DNA from: Chitinophagaceae bacterium
GTDB taxonomy: Bacteria > Bacteroidota > Bacteroidia > Chitinophagales > Chitinophagaceae
Reading direction: 5' to 3'
DNA length: 6,936 bases
Assembly: GCA_009996555.1 (NCBI GenBank)
Contig: JAACZX010000521.1
Coordinates: 1-6,936, forward strand
A model generated the notes under the pieces. The model saw only the letters and a program-made list of their open reading frames with translations. It had not been told where the DNA came from and made no database searches. The position numbers were made by a program, and so were the translations under genes. Shown in pieces: positions 1 to 6,936 of this stretch. Each line of letters begins with the position of its first letter. Positions within the stretch are counted from its first letter, which is position 1.

Positions 1-36
1 GGCGGTAAAATTAACGGTTCAGGATACAATAGCAAT

Positions 37-67
37 AAAAAAAGCCACCTTATAATAAGGTGGCTTT
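37..67 (-). terminator. Intrinsic terminator of the SusC-SusD unit
   Basis: Seen: bases 41-52 and 56-67 are perfect reverse complements (arm AAAGCCACCTTA), leaving a loop of about 3 bases. Read on the minus strand, the hairpin runs straight into seven T residues (complement of the A run at 37-43). It begins 20 bases after the stop codon of the SusD-like gene. A GC-containing stem followed by a U tract is the classic Rho-independent form. On the plus strand the stem is followed by only three T residues, so it should act mainly on minus-strand transcripts. The 36 bases beyond it show nothing recognisable. Confidence 0.92.
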
Positions 68-87
68 GTATGAAGTTAAGCGAAAAA

Positions 88-1578
88 TTATCTCCAACCA
101 GCGTTTGATGTACCTGTACCATCAGCTTTTGCCACCGTTCCGAATGTGTAGAACGGAGGATTTAAGCGAAGTACCTGCAACATTGCAGCAGGTAGTGGCA
201 TATGTAAAGGTGTTCCTTTCTGCAAAAGATTCAATTTCCTCATTTCAAAGAACTGAAGCCCCATACCCGTAGTGTACAACTCTACATGTCTTTCATGATG
301 AATAGCTTTGATAATATCATTAAGAACTGCAGCAACCGGAGCCATATTTCCTCTTGTAACACGTGTGCCGGCATTAATAATTGCAGCAGCACCTGCTAAG
401 TCAGCAGTATAAGCTCTTGCCTCAGCCCTTAATAAATCATTCTCAGCCTTCATCACTTCAGCTTTAGCACCGATACCAGCTACATATAGCGCATCATAAC
501 GTTTATTCCGGTAATTTGAGAAATTAAAATACCCTCTGTCCGGACGGAAGTTATTTGATGCTGTAAACTCAAAATCAGTATTCAAACGTTGATCTATTGG
601 AGCAACAGATGGTGGTGGATGCGGAAAACTAGCAAGGTTATCCCAATGCTGCGGTTGTGTTGGATCCATTAAATTCACCACATACATGTCTGTTTTACCC
701 CAACCAGGGAAAGTGAGATAATCGCCGGCTTCATCATACCAAGTAGCATAAGCGTCATTAATTACATTCCAGTCTTGGGTAATCCCTGCGTCAGCATAAG
801 TTTTCACCTTTGCCCAGTTAACTGCCGCCAAGTCTGTTTTATTCCTTGGAGTGTAAGACAATATCCTTGCTGCCATTGTATTACACATTTTCTTAAAATC
901 TGCATTGCTAATATCTGATGCAGTACCAAACCACTCTTTAGGAATTGTGAAGCTATTCCCTGACAATTCAATTGCTTTATCCAAAAAAGCAACGGCGGCC
1001 GCAGCCACATCTTTGTAGGGGACAGCTGTTTCAAAAGTTGGTTCAACGGTTTTTGTTTCATCAACCACATGCCCTCTATCAAACACTAACGCAAGGTTTC
1101 CATAACCAATACCTTGTATAAAACGAGCCACAGCTAATACACGATTGTTACCGGCACCGCCATCGCCAATCTGAACACCATCATTTATGGCTTTAATAAC
1201 ATTATTTGCCGTTGAAATGGCAGAGTACATGGCATCGTAAGTGCCTTTTGTCTGAGTTCTGTTTGCGTAGCTTGGTGAATTATCCCAGGCAAGATCACGG
1301 GGCTCACTTGACATGTGCCACATACCTGCGTTACCATGTGAACAGGTTACATTATCGGAAGCTACACCCAGCATCATTTGAACACCGCCAAAAGCATGTT
1401 CGCCATTATAAATAGTATTAAAAAGCCCTGCAGCTACGTTCTGTACGTCCTCACCTTTTGCATATACTTTAGCAAAATCGGGGTCGTTTTCGTTCGGAAC
1501 ATCCAATAGATTTTTCTTACAGCCAACCATCGCAACTGAAAGCGAGGTGGCAATAAAAAACAATGATACTTTTTTCAT
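88..1578 (-). CDS. SusD/RagB family outer-membrane nutrient-binding lipoprotein
   Basis: This is the surface-exposed substrate-binding partner of the adjacent SusC-like receptor. In the family, SusD proteins form a lid over the TonB-dependent barrel and hand over glycans or peptides. Residues 1-19 are a lipoprotein signal peptide (Lys2, Lys3, hydrophobic core), and MVGC places the lipidated cysteine at Cys20. The following KKNLLDVPN is the usual SusD-like start of the mature protein. Family-like helical segments are ANNVIKAI (124-131), a stretch around 152-172 (RFIQGIGYGNLALVFDRG), LLRAEARAYTADLAGAA (382-398) and ERHVELYTTGMGLQFFEMRK (429-448), which matches the conserved ERR.E...G.R.FD.RR region. 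MPLP (460-463) stands where most members have FPIP. At 496 residues it is of normal length. The ATG is the only sensible start because an in-frame TAA lies five codons upstream. There is no Shine-Dalgarno, only an AT-rich leader, and the gap after the SusC stop is 19 bases. The substrate is unknown. Confidence 0.95.
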   Translation of the reverse strand: MKKVSLFFIATSLSVAMVGCKKNLLDVPNENDPDFAKVYAKGEDVQNVAAGLFNTIYNGEHAFGGVQMMLGVASDNVTCSHGNAGMWHMSSEPRDLAWDNSPSYANRTQTKGTYDAMYSAISTANNVIKAINDGVQIGDGGAGNNRVLAVARFIQGIGYGNLALVFDRGHVVDETKTVEPTFETAVPYKDVAAAAVAFLDKAIELSGNSFTIPKEWFGTASDISNADFKKMCNTMAARILSYTPRNKTDLAAVNWAKVKTYADAGITQDWNVINDAYATWYDEAGDYLTFPGWGKTDMYVVNLMDPTQPQHWDNLASFPHPPPSVAPIDQRLNTDFEFTASNNFRPDRGYFNFSNYRNKRYDALYVAGIGAKAEVMKAENDLLRAEARAYTADLAGAAAIINAGTRVTRGNMAPVAAVLNDIIKAIHHERHVELYTTGMGLQFFEMRKLNLLQKGTPLHMPLPAAMLQVLRLNPPFYTFGTVAKADGTGTSNAGWR

Positions 1579-1597
1579 ATAATAATATTTTTAGCTT

Positions 1598-4500
1598 CTA
1601 AAAATTAAGAGTGAGCGAAAATGCAAAATTCCTGTAGATAGGGTTTGCATAAATACCATCAAACGGCATTCTGATTGTACCAACTTCAGGATCATAACCA
1701 GAGTATTTTGTAAATGTGAGAAGGTTTCTTCCTATCACTCTGGCATTTATGCCTTTGATTGCTCCTTTAAACAAATTACTGAGAGGTCTTGCAGGAACAG
1801 TATAACCTAATGCTAATTCTCTTACTTTTAAATAAGTGCCATCTTCTACCCAATAAGCATTTGCATTATTTGCATCATAAAAACCTGAATTAGATCCAAT
1901 GTATGCAGCAACTTTCTTTCTTTCTGCAGGTACATTACTCATATCCTGGCGGATGCTTACATTGTTAAATGCAAGACGTTGCTCTTTACCATTGTAAATA
2001 TCTCCACCTTGCTTCCAGTCAAGAAGAAGATATAACTGAAATCCTTTCCAGCTTAAAGTATTGGTGATACCTGCCACAAAATCAGGATTACCATTTCCAA
2101 TTCTACCATACCAGGGAGTTCCATCAGCATTCAATTTCTTAATTGGCATTTCGGTAGCTTTACCCTGAGAACCTTTTGGAACTACATAGCCATCAGTATT
2201 TACTTCATAATCACCTATGGTTTTACCTGCAGGAAGCTGAGTAGCCATTTCCTCTAACGTACGCACCATTCTGTATCCATAAATAGCACCATAAACCTCG
2301 CCCTGCTTAATGTAAAACATTGCTTGATCACCGTTATTCGACCCATCATCATATATGTAGGGGGCAATTGGCAACTGATCAATACGTTGCTGCACTCTTG
2401 AAAATACGATGTTGGTATTCCAGGCAAAATCACCACCGCTTTTAGCTTTATACCAATTTGCACCTAAGCTAAATTCAAAAGTATTTGACTTAATAACACC
2501 CGCATTTTGCCATTGGCTGCTGAACCCATCATTCAAAAAAGGAATAAGAGGAACATTCAGGAACTGATCTCTTGTTTCAGACATTGCGTAAGTCGCCTCG
2601 AACGTAAACTTATTCAGGAATTCAACGTTTAAGCCAATTTCCTTTTCTTCAGTTGTTGAAGGTTTCAAAAATCTGTTCCCTTTTTGACGAGCTACAGTAT
2701 TTGCATTTGACAAATCATATACTTCGTACTGCCAATCAAAGCCAGGACGCAAACCAGCAGTACCATAGGCAGCTCTGATCTTTAATTCTGTAATACCGGG
2801 GATTGTTACATCTTCTGTTAACCGGTAAGCGCCTGAAACCCTGAAATAAGGATTCCAACGAGCCTCAGTACCAAATAATGAAGAACCATCATAACGGTAC
2901 ATTCCGTCAAAGAGGATCTTGTCTTTCCAATCTAAACCTAAGATGGCAAAGTAATTTTGTGCTCTTTCGTTTTCCGTATAAGAAGATGCATCATTAATAC
3001 TCGCAAAGTTTTCAAAATTCTCCATACCGGAAATTCTGAACTGAGAGGCACTGATTGAATTACTTTCATAGTGCCTGTTTTCATACAAATATGAAAGCTT
3101 ACCACGCACGTTCAGATCACCAAATTTCTTTCCGAGGTTTAAAGACAACTGGGTATTGTTTGTCTTTGACTCATTTGTACCCTGCGACATACTGCCACCT
3201 GAGTAAGACATGCCCATTGTTGCGGCAGTACCGCCAGACCGTGTCCATGTATCCTGCGGGTTAATTGTTTCTGAACGGGAGTTTTGAATTTCGATTGTTT
3301 GGGATACATCAAGGTCAGCCCAAGATGTAAATTTGATGTTTGCAGAATAAACACCAAGCCATCTCCGTGATGATGACCTACGCTTTGGTTTCCACAAACC
3401 ATACAAAGGGTTGGTAATTTCTTCGTTAAACTGGTTTATACGAAGATAATATGGCTGTCCATCAGGATTTTTTGCACTCAGATCTACATCTTTCTCTGTT
3501 CTGGCAATGTTGTAGAACAATGCACTTGACGATCCAGGTGTATTTGAAGTTCTGTTAATAAACAGGTTTGATGCACTTACTTTTAACCATGATGTAACCG
3601 TTTGGTCAATATTGAGTCTGAAGTTTTGCCGTTGGTAACCATCAGTCAGTTTTAACACACCTTCCTGTTTGTTGTTTTCAAATGACATGTAAACGTTATT
3701 CCTTTCCGAACGGTTAGCAACAGAAATAAAATTTACCAGATTAATACCTGTTCTAAAAAACTCTTCTTGCTGATTTCTGTAAATACCATAAGGATTATCC
3801 ATATAACCGTCAGGATCAATAGATCTGCTGCCACCAATACCCGGATTATATCCGGCACCAATATAATTGGCAGGGTAAGTTACCCCGGCATATTTTGTGT
3901 ACTTCCCTTTTGCTGACTCCCAATCAGTCGCTAACCTGTATACATGTGCATTAGCTGTTTCCAGGTAATGCGGCAGTTGTTGCAGACCAACTTCGTTACG
4001 AACTGTAATGATTGGCTTATTTGCAGGAATCCCTTTTCCCCTTTTTGTAATTACAGAGATAACACCATTACCTGCTCTTGAACCATAAGCAGCTGCTGCT
4101 GCCGCACCTTTTACTACTTCAATTGATTCAACATCATCAATATTGATATCGGCAAGACTTCCGGTTAAGATTGCACCGTCAACCAAAATCAATGGCGCTG
4201 AACTTGTGCTAAGATTATTATCACCTCTTAATAAGATATCGGCACCTTGACCTGGGTTACCGTTAACTGAAGACATTTTTAAACCTGCAACTTTACCTGC
4301 AAGCGCTGATGAAGCAGATGTTGCGGGAACGATCTGTAACTGCTCTGCACCAACTTTGGTTACAGATACTGTCATTTTTTTCCTGGTGGTAGCACCTGCT
4401 ACACCAGTTACAATCACTTCACTGATTTCTTTGCCTGACGATTTAAGCGAAACGCTCAGAGATGAGCCTGAGCCAATACTTACATCCTGCACTTCATATC

Positions 4501-4726
4501 CAACAGCAGAGATGGTTAATGTTTTGGCTGAAGAAGGAACATTGATGCTAAAAGCACCTAAGGCGTCCGTTGTTGTACCAGCTTTGGATCCTTTCACCAA
4601 AATCGATGCACCAACTACAGGGCTACCAGATTCATCCGTTACTGTACCAGTAACTTTTTTGTCCTGCGCATATAGGAATGCACAAGAGCAAACAGCTGCA
4701 AATAGCAGCAGTACAAATTTTCTCAT
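1598..4726 (-). CDS. SusC/RagA family TonB-linked outer-membrane receptor
   Basis: This is a TonB-dependent outer-membrane transporter that imports a substrate captured with the SusD partner, powered by TonB-ExbBD. Residues 1-20 form a signal peptide (cleavage likely LYA|Q21). Residues 24-97 are a carboxypeptidase-regulatory-like beta-sandwich (TGTVTDESGSPVVGASILVKG, then GYEVQDV at 76-82). EISEVIVTG (100-108) sits where the TonB box lies, and the plug spans about 112-230. It carries the family signature ILVDG (180-184), INIDDVESIEVVKG (194-207) and AYGSRAGNGVISVITKRG (213-230). The rest is a barrel with typical late motifs such as YWVEDGTYLKVRELALGYT and YSGYDPEVG, and it ends in LTLNF with a terminal Phe, as expected for barrel insertion. 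At 1042 residues the length is normal and the gene is intact. No STN domain is present, so coupling to a FecR-type anti-sigma factor is unlikely. An in-frame TAA six codons upstream fixes the ATG start. It is the first gene of a two-gene unit. Confidence 0.96.
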   Translation of the reverse strand: MRKFVLLLFAAVCSCAFLYAQDKKVTGTVTDESGSPVVGASILVKGSKAGTTTDALGAFSINVPSSAKTLTISAVGYEVQDVSIGSGSSLSVSLKSSGKEISEVIVTGVAGATTRKKMTVSVTKVGAEQLQIVPATSASSALAGKVAGLKMSSVNGNPGQGADILLRGDNNLSTSSAPLILVDGAILTGSLADINIDDVESIEVVKGAAAAAAYGSRAGNGVISVITKRGKGIPANKPIITVRNEVGLQQLPHYLETANAHVYRLATDWESAKGKYTKYAGVTYPANYIGAGYNPGIGGSRSIDPDGYMDNPYGIYRNQQEEFFRTGINLVNFISVANRSERNNVYMSFENNKQEGVLKLTDGYQRQNFRLNIDQTVTSWLKVSASNLFINRTSNTPGSSSALFYNIARTEKDVDLSAKNPDGQPYYLRINQFNEEITNPLYGLWKPKRRSSSRRWLGVYSANIKFTSWADLDVSQTIEIQNSRSETINPQDTWTRSGGTAATMGMSYSGGSMSQGTNESKTNNTQLSLNLGKKFGDLNVRGKLSYLYENRHYESNSISASQFRISGMENFENFASINDASSYTENERAQNYFAILGLDWKDKILFDGMYRYDGSSLFGTEARWNPYFRVSGAYRLTEDVTIPGITELKIRAAYGTAGLRPGFDWQYEVYDLSNANTVARQKGNRFLKPSTTEEKEIGLNVEFLNKFTFEATYAMSETRDQFLNVPLIPFLNDGFSSQWQNAGVIKSNTFEFSLGANWYKAKSGGDFAWNTNIVFSRVQQRIDQLPIAPYIYDDGSNNGDQAMFYIKQGEVYGAIYGYRMVRTLEEMATQLPAGKTIGDYEVNTDGYVVPKGSQGKATEMPIKKLNADGTPWYGRIGNGNPDFVAGITNTLSWKGFQLYLLLDWKQGGDIYNGKEQRLAFNNVSIRQDMSNVPAERKKVAAYIGSNSGFYDANNANAYWVEDGTYLKVRELALGYTVPARPLSNLFKGAIKGINARVIGRNLLTFTKYSGYDPEVGTIRMPFDGIYANPIYRNFAFSLTLNF

Positions 4727-4736
4727 GTTGATTGAT

Positions 4737-4781
4737 TTAGTTTAAAAAACGTTACCAAATATAAAGCTTCTTTTAAACTAA
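4737..4781. repeat. Perfect 11-bp inverted repeat around the promoter -7 box
   Basis: TTAGTTTAAAA at 4737-4747 and TTTTAAACTAA at 4771-4781 are exact reverse complements separated by 23 bases. The centre of symmetry, near 4759, falls within the proposed -7 box (4756-4763). One arm fills the region between the -33 and -7 boxes and the other covers the expected transcription start and early leader. A dimeric regulator or two cooperating dimers could bind here, but that role is inference. The arms are AT-rich, which raises the chance of coincidence. Confidence 0.55.
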
Positions 4782-4785
4782 CAAA
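4756..4785 (-). promoter_or_regulatory. Bacteroidota-type promoter of the SusC-SusD unit
   Basis: On the minus strand TATATTTG (4763-4756) is an exact match to the Bacteroidota -7 box TAnnTTTG. TTTG (4785-4782) lies 18 bases upstream as the -33 element, inside the spacing known for the Bacteroides fragilis primary sigma factor. Transcription would start near 4749, leaving a leader of about 23 bases before the SusC ATG. I rely on consensus and position only; the start site is inferred. Confidence 0.7.
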
Positions 4786-4794
4786 ATATTGTTA
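4779..4794. repeat. 6-bp inverted repeat over the -33 element, possible operator
   Basis: TAACAA (4779-4784) and TTGTTA (4789-4794) are perfect reverse complements with a 4-base spacer. The site overlaps the proposed -33 TTTG (4782-4785) and the outer end of the 11-bp repeat arm by three bases (4779-4781). Its size and position fit a small helix-turn-helix operator, but the AT-rich setting means it may be chance. Confidence 0.3.
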
Positions 4795-4864
4795 ATTTTT
4801 ATAAAAGGCATTATTATAACTTGACAAGTCACATTCCCGTTTGGCTGCTTCTGCCAATAAAAAA

Positions 4865-6913
4865 CTACATCCTAAGCAGAAATTGACATTTAATTTCCGA
4901 TCGTTTATTGGCGGAAATTTCGTCCAAACCAGAACCAACGGTGCTTCGGTTGGAATAGATCAGTTGTGCCCATCTCACCCAAAAACTCAGCTTTTTTGAA
5001 ACATCATAATTCAGGTTCAGGTAATAGCGGTATCCTTTATCGGAAAAAGGAGGAATAGAAAATCCATACAAAACATCATTTTCATACGCATAAATGCGAC
5101 TGTTAAAATCGTCGGTTTCAAAATACTGCAACCGCATATTCGCTGAAAAGGGCTTTAAGGATGGTTTGTAAAACACATCGAAAAATGTAAGAAATCCACG
5201 GCTTTCCAACGGACCGCCTACATCATACCACATAATATCCAGGCGCTGACGAAGGGTTATGACAGAGGATACTTTGTACTGTATTTGTGTTCGCCAGTTA
5301 CGTCTTATAGCCGGTTCTACCAGTGCAGTAATCAACTGCTCATCACCCGTATAGTTAAGCGCCTTACGTTCCTGGCGGTAACGGGTATAAATTTCGATCT
5401 GCTTGTTCGGCTTATGTGTTAACTGCAGTAAGTAATCCTCGCCATTAGAAGGTGCATCAACCCTGAAACGCAGATAAGGGAAGCGATAAAAATCCATGTA
5501 ACCATCAAACCGCCAATGAGCATTGGGCTTAATGGAAACGCCTGCAAAGAACCCTTTTTCATTTGTGGGATAAGTACCTTCTGTAAAAGCATTACCAAAT
5601 ATTGTTTGATAACCCTTTTCAATGTTTCTGTACACAAATGACAAGTCAATTTTCGGATCGGCACTTACCAGCAACCCGCTCATCATTCCATAATGCCTGC
5701 TGTTATGATTGGCAACTTCACCAAACCAATGCAGGTTACGCCAGGTATAGCTCCAGTCGATGCTGGTGTTTGTCAACTGTTTTCCTCGAAAAGAAAAATT
5801 ATTATACGGCTCATCGTTCTTGTTAAAAGGCCTGTCGAATTGAAAATGAACTGCATTGACACCAATGTGCAGATTGCCATCATTATAGCTGATATTCCCG
5901 CCATAGGAATTCATTTGAACGGCATTTTTATCTGTCTGCTCATTGGGTGTGCGGTGTAAGCCTGATGTAATGAGTGAAGAAAAATAATCCTCCGCATTCA
6001 ATGTATCAACAGTGAGGTTTCCACTCACTTTACGGAATGAAGCAAAGCCAGTCAACTGGAATCGGTTTTTTTCAAGCGTAATGCCTGCGCCCCTGTTAAA
6101 AAAATATTCATTGGTTGAGTTAAAGGGGCGAAGAATAGATGCCTGCCTTTTCGTATTCGCCACATCTACACTTTTTCTGAACGCCAATGCCTGCCATTGA
6201 ATAAGCCCCTGCCCCATGTTCACAGTAAAATCGCCTATGGCCAAATTCTTTACTATACCGGCATTACGGATAAACAGGTGTGCAGAATAATAATCAAATC
6301 CATTCCGCTGAGCACCTTTGAACCATTGCTCGCCAGGGTCCTTTTCGGCAGTAATTCCATATTGAAGTAAATTCCTGTATACATATTTGTAACGGATCAA
6401 TAACCTTTCCCTGCTGCCGGGATAAAAACTGGTTGCCGCAGAATCTCTTCTTCGCTTAAAACCTTCCGATTCTTCCAGCACATAAGTAAGGCGAGATAAA
6501 ATACTATGTTCGCCTCCCGAAAAACGTTGTCCAAAATCTTCTTTTAAGGAAACAGCCGGGCCAACGGTAATAAATGGTAATAGTTTTTGAATAAGGTCTA
6601 TGTCCCAGGTGGGCACAGCCTGCAATTCATAAATGCTTACAAACTTTCCGAATAAACGGCGGTATGTTAAAAAAGCTGACAGCTGTATAGGTGAAAGAAA
6701 AGTAAACTCTTTCAGCTCTGCTTCTGTAGCAGTATTGAGATTTAATTTATTGCGTTGGTAGTGCCTGAGGGTTTGCAGGTAGGAATCATCCTCCGTTTCT
6801 TCTTCATTTGCTTCGGTAATATTTTCGATCTGCTGTTCGGTTGTTTGTGTTTCCTGTGCCTGCACATGTGCAACACAAAAACAAAAAAACCATATCATGC
6901 AGCAGTTCTTCAC
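4865..6913 (-). CDS. Exported helix-hairpin-helix protein with predicted outer-membrane beta-barrel
   Basis: This resembles the large Bacteroidota proteins annotated as helix-hairpin-helix (ComEA-type) domain proteins; their function is not established to my knowledge. Residues 1-19 form a signal peptide (cleavage likely VQA|Q20), followed by an acidic linker (21-43, rich in E/D/T). Residues 57-117 are a double helix-hairpin-helix beginning LNLNTATEAELKEF. Both expected GxG hairpin turns are absent (F-L-S at 72-74, T-W-D at 102-104). From about 135 to 682 the protein has many alternating aromatic/hydrophobic strands, consistent with an outer-membrane barrel, including a well-formed block GDFTVNMGQGLIQW (227-240) and FFNRGAG (271-277). 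It ends QFLLRM, so the usual terminal Phe is missing. GTG at 6913 is preferred because a TGA lies immediately upstream in frame; starting at ATG 6898 would remove the basic n-region. The downstream promoter suggests separate transcription from the SusC-SusD unit. Confidence 0.8.
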   Translation of the reverse strand: MKNCCMIWFFCFCVAHVQAQETQTTEQQIENITEANEEETEDDSYLQTLRHYQRNKLNLNTATEAELKEFTFLSPIQLSAFLTYRRLFGKFVSIYELQAVPTWDIDLIQKLLPFITVGPAVSLKEDFGQRFSGGEHSILSRLTYVLEESEGFKRRRDSAATSFYPGSRERLLIRYKYVYRNLLQYGITAEKDPGEQWFKGAQRNGFDYYSAHLFIRNAGIVKNLAIGDFTVNMGQGLIQWQALAFRKSVDVANTKRQASILRPFNSTNEYFFNRGAGITLEKNRFQLTGFASFRKVSGNLTVDTLNAEDYFSSLITSGLHRTPNEQTDKNAVQMNSYGGNISYNDGNLHIGVNAVHFQFDRPFNKNDEPYNNFSFRGKQLTNTSIDWSYTWRNLHWFGEVANHNSRHYGMMSGLLVSADPKIDLSFVYRNIEKGYQTIFGNAFTEGTYPTNEKGFFAGVSIKPNAHWRFDGYMDFYRFPYLRFRVDAPSNGEDYLLQLTHKPNKQIEIYTRYRQERKALNYTGDEQLITALVEPAIRRNWRTQIQYKVSSVITLRQRLDIMWYDVGGPLESRGFLTFFDVFYKPSLKPFSANMRLQYFETDDFNSRIYAYENDVLYGFSIPPFSDKGYRYYLNLNYDVSKKLSFWVRWAQLIYSNRSTVGSGLDEISANKRSEIKCQFLLRM

Positions 6914-6936
6914 TCAGTTGCGCTTTCTTTCTTTTT

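Noticed and set aside
60..272. Plus-strand open frame of 70 codons opposite the SusD C-terminus
   Set aside because: It begins inside the terminator hairpin and is antisense to a well-supported gene, with no family features.
4088..4105. Run of six alanines in the SusC plug (residues 208-213)
   Set aside because: The KGAAAAAAYG version is a mild variant of the KDASAAAIYG-type signature, and alanine-rich forms are common in the family. The codons are mixed (GCA, GCT, GCC/GCG types), so it is not a simple slippage repeat.
4667..4726. Cysteines 13 and 15 in the SusC signal peptide considered as a lipobox
   Set aside because: VCSC does not fit the lipobox well, and a clear signal peptidase I site (LYA|Q) follows at residue 20.
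4356..4745. Plus-strand open frame of 129 codons opposite the SusC start
   Set aside because: It lies antisense to the signal peptide, carboxypeptidase-like and early plug regions of a clear SusC gene and shows no recognisable domain. It also runs across the promoter.
4821..4826. TTGACA on the plus strand resembling a sigma-70 -35 box
   Set aside because: No -10 element at proper spacing and no plus-strand gene downstream; Bacteroidota use a different consensus. The bases are part of the palindrome at 4819-4829.
4841..4857. Hairpin TTGGC-N7-GCCAA after the helix-hairpin-helix gene, considered as its terminator
   Set aside because: The stem is only 5 bp and no T tract follows on the minus strand, so I would not call an intrinsic terminator. 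Termination there may be Rho-dependent or incomplete.
5602..5959. Two overlapping plus-strand open frames opposite the barrel protein
   Set aside because: The minus-strand protein is continuous and family-like here; the plus-strand translations are low-complexity shadows.

Overview
The window looks like a piece of a Bacteroidota chromosome. The evidence is a SusC/SusD-type outer-membrane uptake pair, no Shine-Dalgarno sequences before the starts, a promoter of the Bacteroidota type (TTTG plus TAnnTTTG), and moderately AT-rich composition. Chitinophagaceae or a close relative is my best guess from protein style, but I cannot prove it from this sequence alone. All three genes lie on the minus strand and fill almost the whole window. 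I see no RNA genes, CRISPR arrays, insertion sequences or plus-strand genes.

Reading in the direction of transcription (right to left): (1) 6913-4865 encodes an exported 682-residue protein. It has a signal peptide, an acidic linker, a degenerate ComEA-like helix-hairpin-helix region and a long C-terminal part that looks like an outer-membrane beta-barrel. It starts at GTG directly at the window edge and may overlap the end of an upstream gene by 4 bases. (2) 4864-4727 is a 138-base intergenic region with a good Bacteroidota promoter and several inverted repeats, including a perfect 11-bp pair centred on the -7 box. (3) 4726-1598 encodes a SusC/RagA TonB-linked receptor. (4) After a 19-base gap, 1578-88 encodes its SusD/RagB lipoprotein partner. 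(5) A strong intrinsic terminator at 67-37 closes this unit 20 bases after the SusD stop.

The SusC and SusD proteins should form one complex: a TonB-driven barrel with a lipoprotein lid that captures a nutrient at the cell surface and brings it into the periplasm. The substrate cannot be named. The transcription unit appears to hold only these two genes, with no enzyme, sensor or sigma/anti-sigma partner in view. The upstream helix-hairpin-helix gene appears to be a separate unit.

Nothing here is clearly a new system. The items most worth a second look are the symmetrical repeat around the susC-type promoter and the barrel protein whose DNA-binding-type domain has lost its usual hairpin glycines.
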